The translations under genes and the position numbers were made by a program. This document shows, piece after piece, positions 53,730 to 63,871 of a stretch of 64,000 nucleotides of DNA. The first letter of the stretch is position 1; each line of letters opens with the position of its first letter. Below the pieces are notes generated by a model, which was given only the letters and a program-made list of their open reading frames with translations, was not told the DNA's origin and searched no databases. The DNA is taken from assembly GCA_019918135.1 (NCBI GenBank), contig WBZZ01004130.1:156035-220034 (forward strand), written 5' to 3'. Origin of the DNA: Paulinella micropora. Taxonomy: Eukaryota > Cercozoa > Imbricatea > Euglyphida > Paulinellidae.

Positions 53730-56700
53730 TCAATAGTAGCCGAATGGTCTCGTTTCAATTGCGTTATCAATAACTCCTATAACCTGTCGTTTCGTGTATG
53801 TATAACTAAATATTTTTTCTAAGTATTCGCTTGTTATCTTTTTCTTTTGCTTGTCTCTTGTTATCTTGCTGTTTTCTACAATCACAACCTTACCAGACTT
53901 CTCAATTCGTTTAGCAATACATTTCTCTTCATCTGTTTTCAATAGTTCTAGTAATTCGTTTTTTCCTTTCTCATACAATTCAGTGTTCTTTAGTCCCAAG
54001 CCACAACTGATAACACTTAACATATTAGGTAGGTTTAATGCTTTGTTAGTCTCATAATTCATGCTAAACCCCTTTACTTTCATACAGGCTTGTCCATTAT
54101 CCAATACATATCCATAACATTTCGGCCCGCCCCCAACAAAGGTTTTTATTTTGGCTCCACCTAATTCATCAGTCCATTCACCTAATAATTCACCTGTTTT
54201 TTCTTCTACTTCTCCTTTTGTTAAGTCAGTAGTATATATTACACTATCGGTATCGTGGTATAATATTCTGTATCCTAATTTGTCCATCTTATCATAAAGC
54301 CTCATTCTAGCATGGCATGTAGTAAATAGAGCAATAACAATATTTGTTTTAATTGGGTCGCTCACAGCATCCTGTTTTAAGTCATAACTTGCTTCCACTA
54401 CATCTTCATTAACTATATTAATATTAATGTTGTCAATTGTCTTATCGTTCATTAGTTTGTATAAATCATATTTGTCTCTTATAAATTTAGTTTGTGTTTT
54501 ATTTTGTTTTTCTCCAAATTTTCCCCATAAAGAGTTTAAGCACAACTTGGCAACAGCTCTTCTTCCAGAGTTCTTTTCTATTTTATCTTTATCCATTCTA
54601 ACACCCATTTTAATTTCCATATTGTCAATGTAGCGATTTTTATCTTCATCTGTGATACATCCTTTTGGGTATCCTGTAGACTCTTGTTTTACCTTGATAA
54701 AGGTTTTAATGTATTCTTTGAATAAACTATCACTTTGTTCAACCCAGTTCCACACTTCATATACTTTCATTAATTTGTATCCTTTGTCAAGTGCCTTATA
54801 GATTTCTGGAGTAGCCCATGTTCCTGTTAATGCTCGCTCATTATCAGAGTGATTACATTGGCCGTGGTGTCCTGTCATCCCGCACTTATCGCATAGGTAA
54901 TACATCATCTTACCTCTGTCTGCTTTTGGTAAGACTGGATGAATTAAGCCCTTAGGCGGCAGCATTTTTGCTTTTACAATTCCGAAATAAACTTTATTAA
55001 TAATATTCATTGCTACTTGTTTTCTTTCTGTCTCATTCTTTGGATGTATGATTTCATGGTGCCCTGTCGGATAAGGGTCATAATACATAACAGCGGGATA
55101 CAATCCAGAGACATCAATGTAATTAGCATATTCACTTTCATGTCTTGATTTCCAGTATAATGTGAGAGCATTAGTTCTGCCTCCAAACATTGCTTCTCTC
55201 GGACTTAATCGTTCTTGCTCCATAATTTGTTCATTTGTATCTTCTGCCAATACTTGACTTGTTCTAGATAGTCTCCATTCGCATTCCCAAATAGTAATGA
55301 CTTTGGATACTCCGTAGAGTTTGCTCAATAAAACTTCTCTTGACTTTGTATTTTTATATAGTTCTCCCATAGTCTTATTTTTCTTAATATTCATTGTATT
55401 GCTGTTATAGCACTTCTGACATCCGTGCCAATGACATCCATAAAACTCATAAGCGACGTTTTTTTTGCCGTCCCATCCATCTACGTATACATTGGACTGC
55501 TTTGAGTTGAGGTAAAACATTTTTTCACCTCCATTGAAGGCATGTTTAATGTCAGTATTGTCTAATCTACTACGATATGCTAACCATTCAACACATGCAC
55601 GTGAGGTCATCCTGTTTTGCTTTTCATTCTTCAATACAGCAATTGATTTCTCAGGCATAAATTTACCACGATATAATGCCATCACACAACTCGCAATTGT
55701 TGTATATCTAAAAGGGTCAATACCGAATTCTAGAAACGAGTTTCTAAACATCATACAGCCTCGTCTCAATATATCAACATCGGAATGGCAATACTCAGCA
55801 ATTTCTTTTTTCATATCAAAGTGAATATCTCCGACATGTCGGAGATTGTTGACTTGCCCATCATACCATTTTAAGAATTCTTCTCTTTTATCTCCTTTCA
55901 TTGTGTTGTATCCGTAATGTTTCTTATGTGGCATTACACCTACATAATTTTGATTTTTTGAAGTATTGAAGAAATGTGGAAAGTAGCCTTTTTTAAGTTC
56001 ATTCAATCCAAATGTCTTAGGAAAATCAGCCAATGGCATCGGAAGAAAACTTAGACTATCAATAAATCTAAATTTCTTATGTATCATCATCATAATTTTA
56101 CCACCTTGATAAATGACAAATGGTGCATGTCCATTATCAACTAACCACTTGAGAATAAACTGACAATCGTAGCCTCTGGAGTTATGTGCTATGAATGTAT
56201 AGTCATTATGCTTGATATCAAATATCCACTTACAGAAGTCATCAATATTCTTGTGAATTATTGGTGTGCTGTCGTTGAAATACTGGCTTTCAGTATGATT
56301 AACGATATGTTCACCTGTGTCTTGTGTTGCCTCAAAATCAAAGAATACATATTTTTCTGTTGGCGGTAGGATTGCTTTTTGAGATATTTCGCATTTGTGT
56401 TCTAGTGGTTGTATTTCTTTACAATTACGACACTTCGCATATCCGCATTTATGTCCATCTTTAGTTTTATAATTTGTTCCGCATTCCTTACATTTTGCTT
56501 TTTCATCGCACATATTAGAAATGTTCTTATTCTCCAAAGCATCCTTTTTATGGTTGATATAACATTGCTTGTTAGGAAAGTTTCTACAACATTCTTTACA
56601 TTCAATCCACTGAGATTTATCTTTTATACCTTGACAGCCAGATACTCCGCATATATTACATACAAATTCGCACGAGTGTGTGTTCATATATCCTCTTAAG

Positions 56701-57788
56701 CATAACTCACAGAAGTTCTTTTTACTTAGCATAGACTTCATATTAGTTATAGCATCGTAATGTCCTTCTGTTTTGAGAATATAAAGATTAGTAAGCCGTT
56801 CGCCGCTGGCATCAAGTAGATCTGTTTTATAAACGATTTTGTCAGGGAATTCAACAATAACCAAATTATAGTTAATGTAATTAGCAAATATATTAATCTC
56901 TGGAATACCACAGACATTTTCAATAACATTTGCTTTCTCATGTAGTTCTCTTGCCAATTCTTCTTGTATCTTTCTTCCTTTCATAATCTGTGAATATTTT
57001 TCATTATTTTCTTTTTTTGCTCGGACTACAACAATTGCCCTTGCTAAGCATATGTTATCGGTGTTGTTGATTTGGATAACCCCTCTTTTCTTATAGATAT
57101 CTAATTTGTTAATAACTTGTAGTCTTGTTCCTCCTGTAGGCATCTTAATAGATTTTAATACAAACTTTAAATTATCCATATTTGCTCCTTTTTCATCAGT
57201 ATAAAGGCTTTCATTACTTTGAAATATATTAGATAATCTTTCTAATACATCTTCAACAGAGATTTCGTTTATAGTTTTCATACCTGTTGATACGGCTCCA
57301 TAATGCCCGTTTATAAATTCAATACTTAAACTGACTTTACTATTAGTAGGATGTCTTTGAGTAAAATCTTTTAGGATAATTCCAATAAAATTTATTACAT
57401 CTCTAATAGTGAATGAATGAATGTTTCCAGTAATCCTCACTTTATACTGGCTCTCATTAATTCCGAGTTTGTGTTCTTCGCTATTGTCCCGCAATATATT
57501 GTAATTACCATATCGCATCAAGTCTCTGACATTCTCCTGTCTTATACTTTGAGAAATTTCAATAGGCAATGGAGGAGCAATAGGAATATTTTGTTGTTGG
57601 AAGTACGAAACACCTCTTACTCTGTTTAAGTAATTTTGGGCTGTTGGCGTATCAATCCGTATATACCTATTACTTGGTTGAATAAACAGCGCATCATGTC
57701 CCCTAACATGTTTAATTTCATAATTTATCTTGTATTCCCTTAGTTTGTCTAGCCTATAGACAACACCTTTGTAGTCGTGTGTGTCCAT
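53730..57788 (-). CDS. Protein-primed family B DNA polymerase
   Basis: 1352 residues, a normal length for Polinton pPolB. A cysteine-rich, zinc-binding region lies at about residues 350-465. The exonuclease has YVFFDFEATQD (about 480) and FIAHNSRGYD. Polymerase motifs are A, YIDVSGLYPAVMY (about 890); B, KLCLNSLWGKFGE (about 1080); and C, YHDTDSVIY (about 1177). All catalytic Asp residues are present. It replicates the element from terminal-protein-primed ends. A palindrome-derived NLRHVGD insert lies before the FDMKKEIAEYCHSDVD exonuclease motif. Confidence 0.96.
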   Translation of the reverse strand: MDTHDYKGVVYRLDKLREYKINYEIKHVRGHDALFIQPSNRYIRIDTPTAQNYLNRVRGVSYFQQQNIPIAPPLPIEISQSIRQENVRDLMRYGNYNILRDNSEEHKLGINESQYKVRITGNIHSFTIRDVINFIGIILKDFTQRHPTNSKVSLSIEFINGHYGAVSTGMKTINEISVEDVLERLSNIFQSNESLYTDEKGANMDNLKFVLKSIKMPTGGTRLQVINKLDIYKKRGVIQINNTDNICLARAIVVVRAKKENNEKYSQIMKGRKIQEELARELHEKANVIENVCGIPEINIFANYINYNLVIVEFPDKIVYKTDLLDASGERLTNLYILKTEGHYDAITNMKSMLSKKNFCELCLRGYMNTHSCEFVCNICGVSGCQGIKDKSQWIECKECCRNFPNKQCYINHKKDALENKNISNMCDEKAKCKECGTNYKTKDGHKCGYAKCRNCKEIQPLEHKCEISQKAILPPTEKYVFFDFEATQDTGEHIVNHTESQYFNDSTPIIHKNIDDFCKWIFDIKHNDYTFIAHNSRGYDCQFILKWLVDNGHAPFVIYQGGKIMMMIHKKFRFIDSLSFLPMPLADFPKTFGLNELKKGYFPHFFNTSKNQNYVGVMPHKKHYGYNTMKGDKREEFLKWYDGQVNNLRHVGDIHFDMKKEIAEYCHSDVDILRRGCMMFRNSFLEFGIDPFRYTTIASCVMALYRGKFMPEKSIAVLKNEKQNRMTSRACVEWLAYRSRLDNTDIKHAFNGGEKMFYLNSKQSNVYVDGWDGKKNVAYEFYGCHWHGCQKCYNSNTMNIKKNKTMGELYKNTKSREVLLSKLYGVSKVITIWECEWRLSRTSQVLAEDTNEQIMEQERLSPREAMFGGRTNALTLYWKSRHESEYANYIDVSGLYPAVMYYDPYPTGHHEIIHPKNETERKQVAMNIINKVYFGIVKAKMLPPKGLIHPVLPKADRGKMMYYLCDKCGMTGHHGQCNHSDNERALTGTWATPEIYKALDKGYKLMKVYEVWNWVEQSDSLFKEYIKTFIKVKQESTGYPKGCITDEDKNRYIDNMEIKMGVRMDKDKIEKNSGRRAVAKLCLNSLWGKFGEKQNKTQTKFIRDKYDLYKLMNDKTIDNININIVNEDVVEASYDLKQDAVSDPIKTNIVIALFTTCHARMRLYDKMDKLGYRILYHDTDSVIYTTDLTKGEVEEKTGELLGEWTDELGGAKIKTFVGGGPKCYGYVLDNGQACMKVKGFSMNYETNKALNLPNMLSVISCGLGLKNTELYEKGKNELLELLKTDEEKCIAKRIEKSGKVVIVENSKITRDKQKKKITSEYLEKIFSYTYTKRQVIGVIDNAIETRPFGYY
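55827..55846. repeat. In-frame 20-bp palindrome 6 (DNA polymerase)
   Basis: ATCTCCGACATGTCGGAGAT, perfect palindrome encoding part of NLRHVGD in a surface-loop position just before the third exonuclease motif. Confidence 0.9.
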
Positions 57789-57936
57789 AACTATATACCA
57801 AGAAATATAAAAATTTTGGAATTAATTAATTATGTGTCCTTAATGTGTCCTTTAATATTATGTGTCCTTATCCTTAACATAAATTTAAAAATTTTTTTGA
57901 TAACATTAAAAAAATTATATTGCTGGGCACTTATTT

Positions 57937-58311
57937 CTACTTCATTCTGTATGAGTTATAAGAAGCATTGTATGAACTAGTATCAAGACGCTGATTATAT
58001 CCGCTACCACAATGACAATTACTTTCCATATATCCACACATATTACATCGTTCGTCTATGTTGTTAGTAATTGATTGCGATATTTTCTTTGGTTTTTCTT
58101 TTATATATTGTTCATATTTTGGAATAATTATCTCATTATGGTATTTGTTTGCTAGTTCCATTGCTTGCTCAAATGTTCGTTTCTTGCCAATACAGAAACT
58201 TTTACATTTACTTTTTTTACCTTCATACCATTGTACTCTTACCATAGGTCTCTTTATGTTCTTTTTAACCATAACGCATCCCCTAGACATTGAAAAATGT
58301 TCGGTGTCCAT
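57937..58311 (-). CDS. Small protein with AP2-like segment and cysteine tail
   Basis: 124 residues. The segment PMVRVQWYEGKKSKCKSFCI, with GKKRTFEQAMELANKYHNE after it, resembles AP2/integrase-arm DNA-binding folds (three strands and a helix). It is followed by a CNMCGYMESNCHCG zinc-knuckle-like stretch. Located between the polymerase and the right terminal repeat. Possibly binds the element ends; speculative. Confidence 0.5.
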   Translation of the reverse strand: MDTEHFSMSRGCVMVKKNIKRPMVRVQWYEGKKSKCKSFCIGKKRTFEQAMELANKYHNEIIIPKYEQYIKEKPKKISQSITNNIDERCNMCGYMESNCHCGSGYNQRLDTSSYNASYNSYRMK

Positions 58312-58359
58312 TTGTTTTATATTTAAGTGTCCTTATTCTTAAATGAAATTATAACACAT

Positions 58360-58420
58360 AGATAACCTGAATACCGCCACTGGTGCCACCAGATGGATAT
58401 TCTAGAAAATTCTATTTCCG
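58360..58420 (-). repeat. Right terminal inverted repeat of P-R, inner part
   Basis: 61 bp matching 38480-38539 in reverse complement with one small indel. The centre between the inner and outer parts (58421-58526) is unrelated on the two sides and here holds tandem gtgtcgcag repeats. Confidence 0.85.
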
Positions 58421-58526
58421 GAATATCACCATGCGACACCAAAACACGGCGGTGTCGCAGTGTCGCAGAGGTTGCGACAAAATTTCACTTTTTTGTCGCA
58501 GTGTCGCAAAAAAAATTTGGAGACAT

Positions 58527-58711
58527 AGTGCCACTATAAGACAATATAAAAAATCAAACTTTCAATAGGAGAAGTTATTTCATCGTTTTGAAATAGTTTT
58601 ATTTTTTAATGTCGCGACTTTGCGATTAATAGGAGAGCGAATTTAGCCGTTATCTCTCTTGCTACCCCCCCATGTCTCCAAATGGCGTCTTGTAGTGGCA
58701 CCTCTACTACT
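58527..58711 (-). repeat. Right terminal inverted repeat of P-R (outer identical part)
   Basis: 185-bp exact reverse complement of 38174-38358, ending CCTCTACTACT at 58711. Perfect identity suggests recent insertion or ongoing homogenisation. Confidence 0.95.
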
Positions 58712-58717
58712 GTGCAT
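58712..58717. repeat. Right target-site duplication of P-R (gtgcat)
   Basis: Exact copy of 38168-38173 directly outside the right terminus. Confidence 0.92.
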
Positions 58718-58762
58718 ATTTCTGTACTGTGTTGCACTGTAATCCGCTACTGTGTTGTAGGT

Positions 58763-59177
58763 ATGAAAGGGCTGCTCCTGTTTGCTCTGCTCACTCAAGC
58801 TATGGACTGGGGCGGTGTAATAAGTACGTACCACCCAGGATTCTATTTTTTCTCCAGTTTCAGTTTCAGTTTTTTTGCACCGAAAAACATAAGTTTTGAA
58901 ACTGAGGGTATTCAAACCCCTCAGTTTCGAGTTTCGCTTATTTTAAGGCTTATTATTTTTTCAATTATCATTTCAGTTTTAAATTTTTTTTTCGCTCACT
59001 CAGAAATTTAATGATAAATAAATTAAACTGATTGTAAGACTTAGTAAATAAATGATAAAAGATGTAAGTGACGTAAAAACACATAAAGAGATAGTAAAGG
59101 ATATAAAATGAGATAAGGACAATAAATAGAGAAGAATAGGCAAAGCAGGCAACCGCAAGGATACGATGAGGAAAAAA

Positions 59178-59214
<37 letters not shown>

Positions 59215-59250
59215 CTGGCTGGTGATCTCTCTCTCTCTCTCTTCTCTCTC

Positions 59251-59308
<58 letters not shown>

Positions 59309-59480
59309 GCTCTCGCTCTCTATCGTTCTCTCCCTCTCTCTCTCTCTCGTTCTCTCTCTCTCAATATAAAAATGTATATATATATTTATTTATTTATTTA
59401 TATATTTATATACATATTATATATATAATATATTTATATATACAAATATTATGTATATATATATCCATCTATCTCTCTAC

Positions 59481-59520
<40 letters not shown>

Positions 59521-59559
59521 TCCTCTCTCTCTCTCTCTTCTCTCTCTCTCTAAATATTA

Positions 59560-59591
<32 letters not shown>

Positions 59592-59860
59592 CATATATAT
59601 ATCCATCTATCTCTCTACCTATCTCTCTTTTCCTCTCTCTCTCTCTCTCTTTTCCTCTCTCTCTCTCTCTTCTCTCTCTCACTCTCTTTCTTTCTCTTTC
59701 TCTCTCTCCCCCTCTCCTCCTCCTCCTCCTCCTCCTCTTCTTCTTCTTCTTCTTCTTCTTCCTTTTCCTCTTCCTCTTCTTCTTCTTCTTCCTCTTCCTC
59801 TTCTTCTTCTTCTTCTTCTTCTTCTTCTTCTTCTTCTTCTTCTTCTTCTTCTTCTTCTTC

Positions 59861-59910
<50 letters not shown>

Positions 59911-60654
59911 ATCAGCCGAGTATACTGTGCTCTCGTCTGGTACCATCAGCACCTACATCGACAGCACCTTCTCGCTCTGCCCTACTGCGCCTGCTGGAGA
60001 AGGCGTGCGCATTACGTACGTCGCAGGCCAGTTGAAGGTGTGGCATAATGGCCTTCAGGATTCAACCCCTGCTATGTGTGCGTTCCAAATCACACAGCTA
60101 AACCATACGGAGCCATCTCAAGACATCTCAAGCCACACAGCGAGTCATATCAAGCCATATCAAGCCACTCCAAGCCACACAGCTAGCCACAGCTAAGCCA
60201 TATCAAGCCATATCAACCCATTCCAAGCCACACAGCTAGCCACAGCTAAGCCATATCAAGCCATATCAAGCCATATCAAGCCATTCCAAGCCACACAGCT
60301 AGCCACAGCTAAGCCATATCAAGCCATATCAAACCATATCAAGCCATTCCAAGCCACACAGCTAGCCACACTAAGCCAATTATATTATCAAGCCATATCA
60401 AACCATATCAATCCGTTCCAAGCCACACAGCTAGCCACACTAAGCCATATCAAGCCATATCAACCCATATCAAGCCATCTCACGGCAGGTAGCAGCGTTC
60501 GGTTCGGCGGGGATACTCGAAGACGGACATTACATAGAAATGCACAACAACTGTTTTCTTATCATATGGGATAAGGTTCTCTCTCTTTCTCTCTCTCTCT
60601 CTCTCTTTCTCTTTCTCTCGCTCTCTCGCTCTCTCGCTCGTTCTCTCTTTCTCT

Positions 60655-60691
<37 letters not shown>

Positions 60692-61145
60692 CATTTACGC
60701 GTATGCCTGCGTACCTGTCTGTATTTACGCACATACACAATACTTATATTTGTCTACTTGTCTGTCTATCTGCCTCCTGTTTGTATTTCTCTTTATCTTC
60801 ATTATGTATATTTGCATTCTATTTATCTCTTAATTTATTTATTCATTCATTCATTCATTTATTTATTCATCTATTCATTTAATTGAATCGTTTATTAGTT
60901 TATGGACTTTACTGATTGATTCACTTCATTACTCATTCATTTACTTATTTATTTGTTTTGTTTGGTTTGCTTGGTTTGTTTGGTTTGTTTGTTTTGTTTG
61001 TTTGTTTGTTTGTTTGTTTATTTCTTTGTTTGTTTGTTTGCCAGGTTGGAAATGTGGTTTGGTTCTCATCGTTGAGTACCACAGGCACCCAGTACGTACA
61101 TACTTATGTTTATATATACATAAATACGTATATATACATATAAAA

Positions 61146-61182
<37 letters not shown>

Positions 61183-62063
61183 CATACATACATAGATACA
61201 ATGTACACATATACAGAGCCATATAAGTCTGTGTATGTATGTGCATATGTATGTGTGTATGTATGCTGTATGTATGTATGCAGAACGGGGTGTAGTTTGA
61301 GAGCGCAGTCTGACGGAAACCTTGTGATTTACGATGATTCTGGATGGGTACACTCACACAACATACATACATACATACATACATACATAGATACTATTAG
61401 TAAGATGCATACATATCTACGTACATACATACATACATACATACATACATACATACATGCATACTTACATACATACATATACATACATACGTACATACAT
61501 ATACATACATATACATACATACATACATACATACATACATACATACATACATGCATACATACATACATACATGCATATATTCATACATACATACATACAT
61601 ACATACATACATACATACGTACGTACGTACGTGTACGTACGTACATGCATACGTCATGCAAGTATTGTACTACATACGTACGCAAACATCAATAAGTGCA
61701 TCGCGTATACATCAGATATGCATGTACAGTATCTGAACACATGCATGTGTACATATACATGTGCATGTAAATACGACTGTGCTAGGAAGTAGGATGTCTT
61801 GTGTGCATACTTAAGGACATGCATGCCTACATATATACGTACATACATACATACATACATACATACATACATACATACATACATACATACATACATACAT
61901 ACATACTCGTACATACGATCAAATAGATGCATACATACATACATACATACATAACATACGATACATATACACACACATACATACATACATACATACATAA
62001 ATTGTTGTGTATGTTTGTGGCTGTAGTCGCAATGGATTGCAAATACAGTGTTGCCAGACTGTG
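58763..62063 (+). CDS. Host secreted bulb-type lectin gene, multi-exon, 3'-partial
   Basis: Proposed exons, joined in phase: 58763-58814 (signal peptide MKGLLLFALLTQA), 59916-60037, 60489-60575, 61045-61091, 61284-61347 and 62027-62063. The last four give the bulb-lectin pattern NNCFLIIWD...VVWFSSLSTTGT...AQSDGNLVIYDDSG...WIANT. Introns begin GT (two with gtacgt/gtacac) and end in pyrimidine tracts plus AG. The 59916 and 60037/60489 boundaries are the least certain. At least one further exon is needed. Mannose-type sugar binding is expected. Confidence 0.7.
59182..59365. repeat. (CT)n microsatellite in lectin intron 1
   Basis: Nearly pure CT/TC repeats, followed by AT-rich ATATAT tracts and further (CT)n to 59700. 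ORFs of Ser-Leu repeats across it are artefacts. Confidence 0.95.
59700..59908. repeat. (CTT)n/(CT)n polypyrimidine tract ending at a splice acceptor
   Basis: About 200 bp of CTT, CCT and CT units immediately before atcag/59916. It acts as an extremely long polypyrimidine tract. Confidence 0.93.
60105..60480. repeat. Tandem satellite, AGCCATATCA units
   Basis: 10-bp AGCCATATCA-type monomers arranged in a higher-order unit of about 50-60 bp (with AAGCCACACAGCTAGCCAC), several copies, within proposed lectin intron 2. Confidence 0.93.
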
Positions 62064-62190
62064 GTATGCACACGTACACACATATACATAAACAAACGCA
62101 TACGCATACACACATACACACACATACATACATACATACATACATACATACATACATACATACATACATACATACATACATACATGCGTA
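61147..62190. repeat. (ACAT)n microsatellite arrays in lectin introns 4-6
   Basis: Arrays at about 61147-61196, 61358-61640, 61835-61908, 61925-62000 and 62112-62185, interrupted by the two short exons (61284-61347 and 62027-62063). Confidence 0.95.
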
Positions 62191-62264
62191 CGTACGTACA
62201 TGCTTCATACATTAATTTATTATCATTAGTGTTATTGTTTCTTTCTTTCTTTCTTTTTCTCGTT

Positions 62265-62476
62265 ATCGTTCTTCTTCTTCTTCTTCTTCTTCTTCTTCTT
62301 CTTCTTCTCCTCCTCCTCCTCCTTCTCCTTCTTCTTCTTCTTCTTCTTCTTCTCCTCCTCCTCCTCCTCCTCCTCCTTCTCCTTCTCCTTCTTCTCCTTC
62401 TTCTCCTTCTTCTTCTTCTTCTTCTTCTTCTTCTTCTTCTTCTTCTTCTTCTTCTTCTTCTTCTTCTTCTTTTCCT

Positions 62477-62513
<37 letters not shown>

Positions 62514-62515
62514 CT
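62265..62515. repeat. (CTT)n / (CCT)n microsatellite
   Basis: About 250 bp of CTT, CCT and CT repeats; the long poly-Leu and Lys/Glu frames are artefacts. 62516-62870 is pyrimidine-rich with no gene seen. Confidence 0.95.
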
Positions 62516-62874
62516 TTCGCCATCTCTTTCTCTCCGTGCTGTTGCTCTCTGTGTTCCCCGTCACCCCTCATCTTTCTTCTCTGTCCCCTCACCCCTTATC
62601 TTTCTTCTTTTTCCGTCTTTCTGTCTCTACATTATCTCACTATCGATTTCTCTCCTTGATGTGTGCTCCAGCAAGATGTCTCTCTTGTCTTCCTCCCTGC
62701 CCTCCCCCTCCCCTCCGACATCTTCTCTTGTCTTCCTCCTTGCCCTCCCTCACCCCCCCCCCCTCCTCCTCCTCCTTTCTCTCTCTCTCTCTCTCTTCCG
62801 CCCCTCCTGCCCCCCTCCCTTTCCTCTCTCTCTCTCTATATATATATATATATCTATCTATCTATCTATCTTTT

Positions 62875-63169
62875 GAGCCCGGAATAAAACCCACAGTGCT
62901 CTGTCGGTTTATACTAGACTGTCGACAGTCTCGAAACTCCATCTGCTTACTGGGCCCTCTGTAATGGAGGTGGGAGCTCGTTCTGCAAGGGGCGCTTTAT
63001 GGAACGAGCCCTGGCCCCGCCTGGTACTAGGGAGCTTTGGTATCGCCTGTATCAGTCCCTTCCGTGCAAACATCACGGCTTAGCTGGGCATCGGGTCAAT
63101 ACTTTACAGACTTCCTTGGTTGACGAAATCAGAAGCTCCTTTTTTCTGACATAAGTCGATATCTCATCT
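62875..63169. repeat. Dispersed repeat, copy 1
   Basis: About 295-bp unit beginning GAGCCCGGAATAAAACCCAC and ending ...AGTCGATATCTCATCT. Repeated at 63573-63871 and partly at 63180-63318. No coding signal. Confidence 0.9.
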
Positions 63170-63179
63170 ATCTATCTCT

Positions 63180-63318
63180 TCTGGTATCGCCTGTATTAGT
63201 CCCTTCCGTGCAAACATCACGGCTTAGCTGGGCATCGGGTTAATACTTTGCCCACAGACTTCCTTGGTTGACGAAATCAGAAGCTCCTTTTTTCTGACAT
63301 TAGTCGATATCTCATCTG
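63180..63318. repeat. Dispersed repeat, partial copy 2
   Basis: Covers the 3' part of the unit (CTGGTATCGCCTGTATTAGT to GATATCTCATCT), about 140 bp, nearly identical to copy 1. Confidence 0.9.
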
Positions 63319-63572
63319 AAGTCGATATCTCATCACTCACTCCACCTGGAGATCCCACCAAGGCCACTTGAGGTGTCACTGACCCTCCCTTGGGCTTGGT
63401 TTTTGAAATGGGTGCCATCTGTCGACAGACAGAGAATTAGGGGATGGTGTGGGAGTGCTGGGCCCGTGGTGGGGTGCCTTATGTGTGCCTGGCCATACGC
63501 CTATAAGTCACATGCCGAAATAGCGACGGGAAGCACGATCCTGTTCCCTCAAGGTGCCCTTTCTCGCTTGTT

Positions 63573-63871
63573 GAGCCCGGAATAAAACCCACAGTGCTCT
63601 GTCGGTTTATGCTAGACTGTCGTCACAGTCTCGAAACTCCATCTGCTTACTGGGTCCTCTGTAATGGAGGTGGGAGCTCGTTCTGCAAGGGGCGCTTATG
63701 GAACGAGCCCTGGCCCCGACTGGTACTAGGGAGGTTTGAGCTCTCGCAGAGACATGCTGCCCAGAGAGCTCTTCTGGTATCGCCTGTATTAGTCCCTTCC
63801 GTGCAAACATCACGGCTTAGCTGGGCATCGGGTTAATGATTGGCCCACAGACTTCCTTGGTTGACGAAATC
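63573..63871. repeat. Dispersed repeat, copy 3
   Basis: Same start (GAGCCCGGAATAAAACCC) as copy 1, with a short extra segment (AGCTCTCGCAGAGACATGCT region); ends at GACGAAATC. Beyond it, 63872-64000 has two copies of a ~60-bp unit with C-run and CT repeats. Confidence 0.9.

Larger units (their letters stand above)
38174..58711. mobile_element. Complete Polinton/Maverick element P-R, 20,538 bp
   Basis: Bounded by identical terminal inverted repeats starting AGTAGTAG and by a perfect 6-bp target duplication. It carries the diagnostic set: rve integrase, protein-primed family B polymerase, A32-like ATPase, adenain-like protease, major capsid and penton-like proteins. All of these core frames are intact, so it could be recently active and may form virions. 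Genes run rightward from 40389 to 52028; the polymerase, integrase and some accessory genes are leftward. Confidence 0.97.

Noticed and set aside
59451-60035. Serine/leucine-rich ORF and opposite Arg/Glu/Lys-rich ORFs
   Set aside because: Encoded by CT and CTT microsatellites in an intron; only the end overlaps the proposed lectin exon, in another frame.
61329-62208. Cys/Met/Tyr-Val repeat ORFs (CMYVCMYV)
   Set aside because: Reverse-strand reading of ACAT microsatellites.
62007-62876. 289-residue rightward ORF rich in leucine
   Set aside because: It is the translation of (CTT)n and ACAT repeats; no domain-like sequence.
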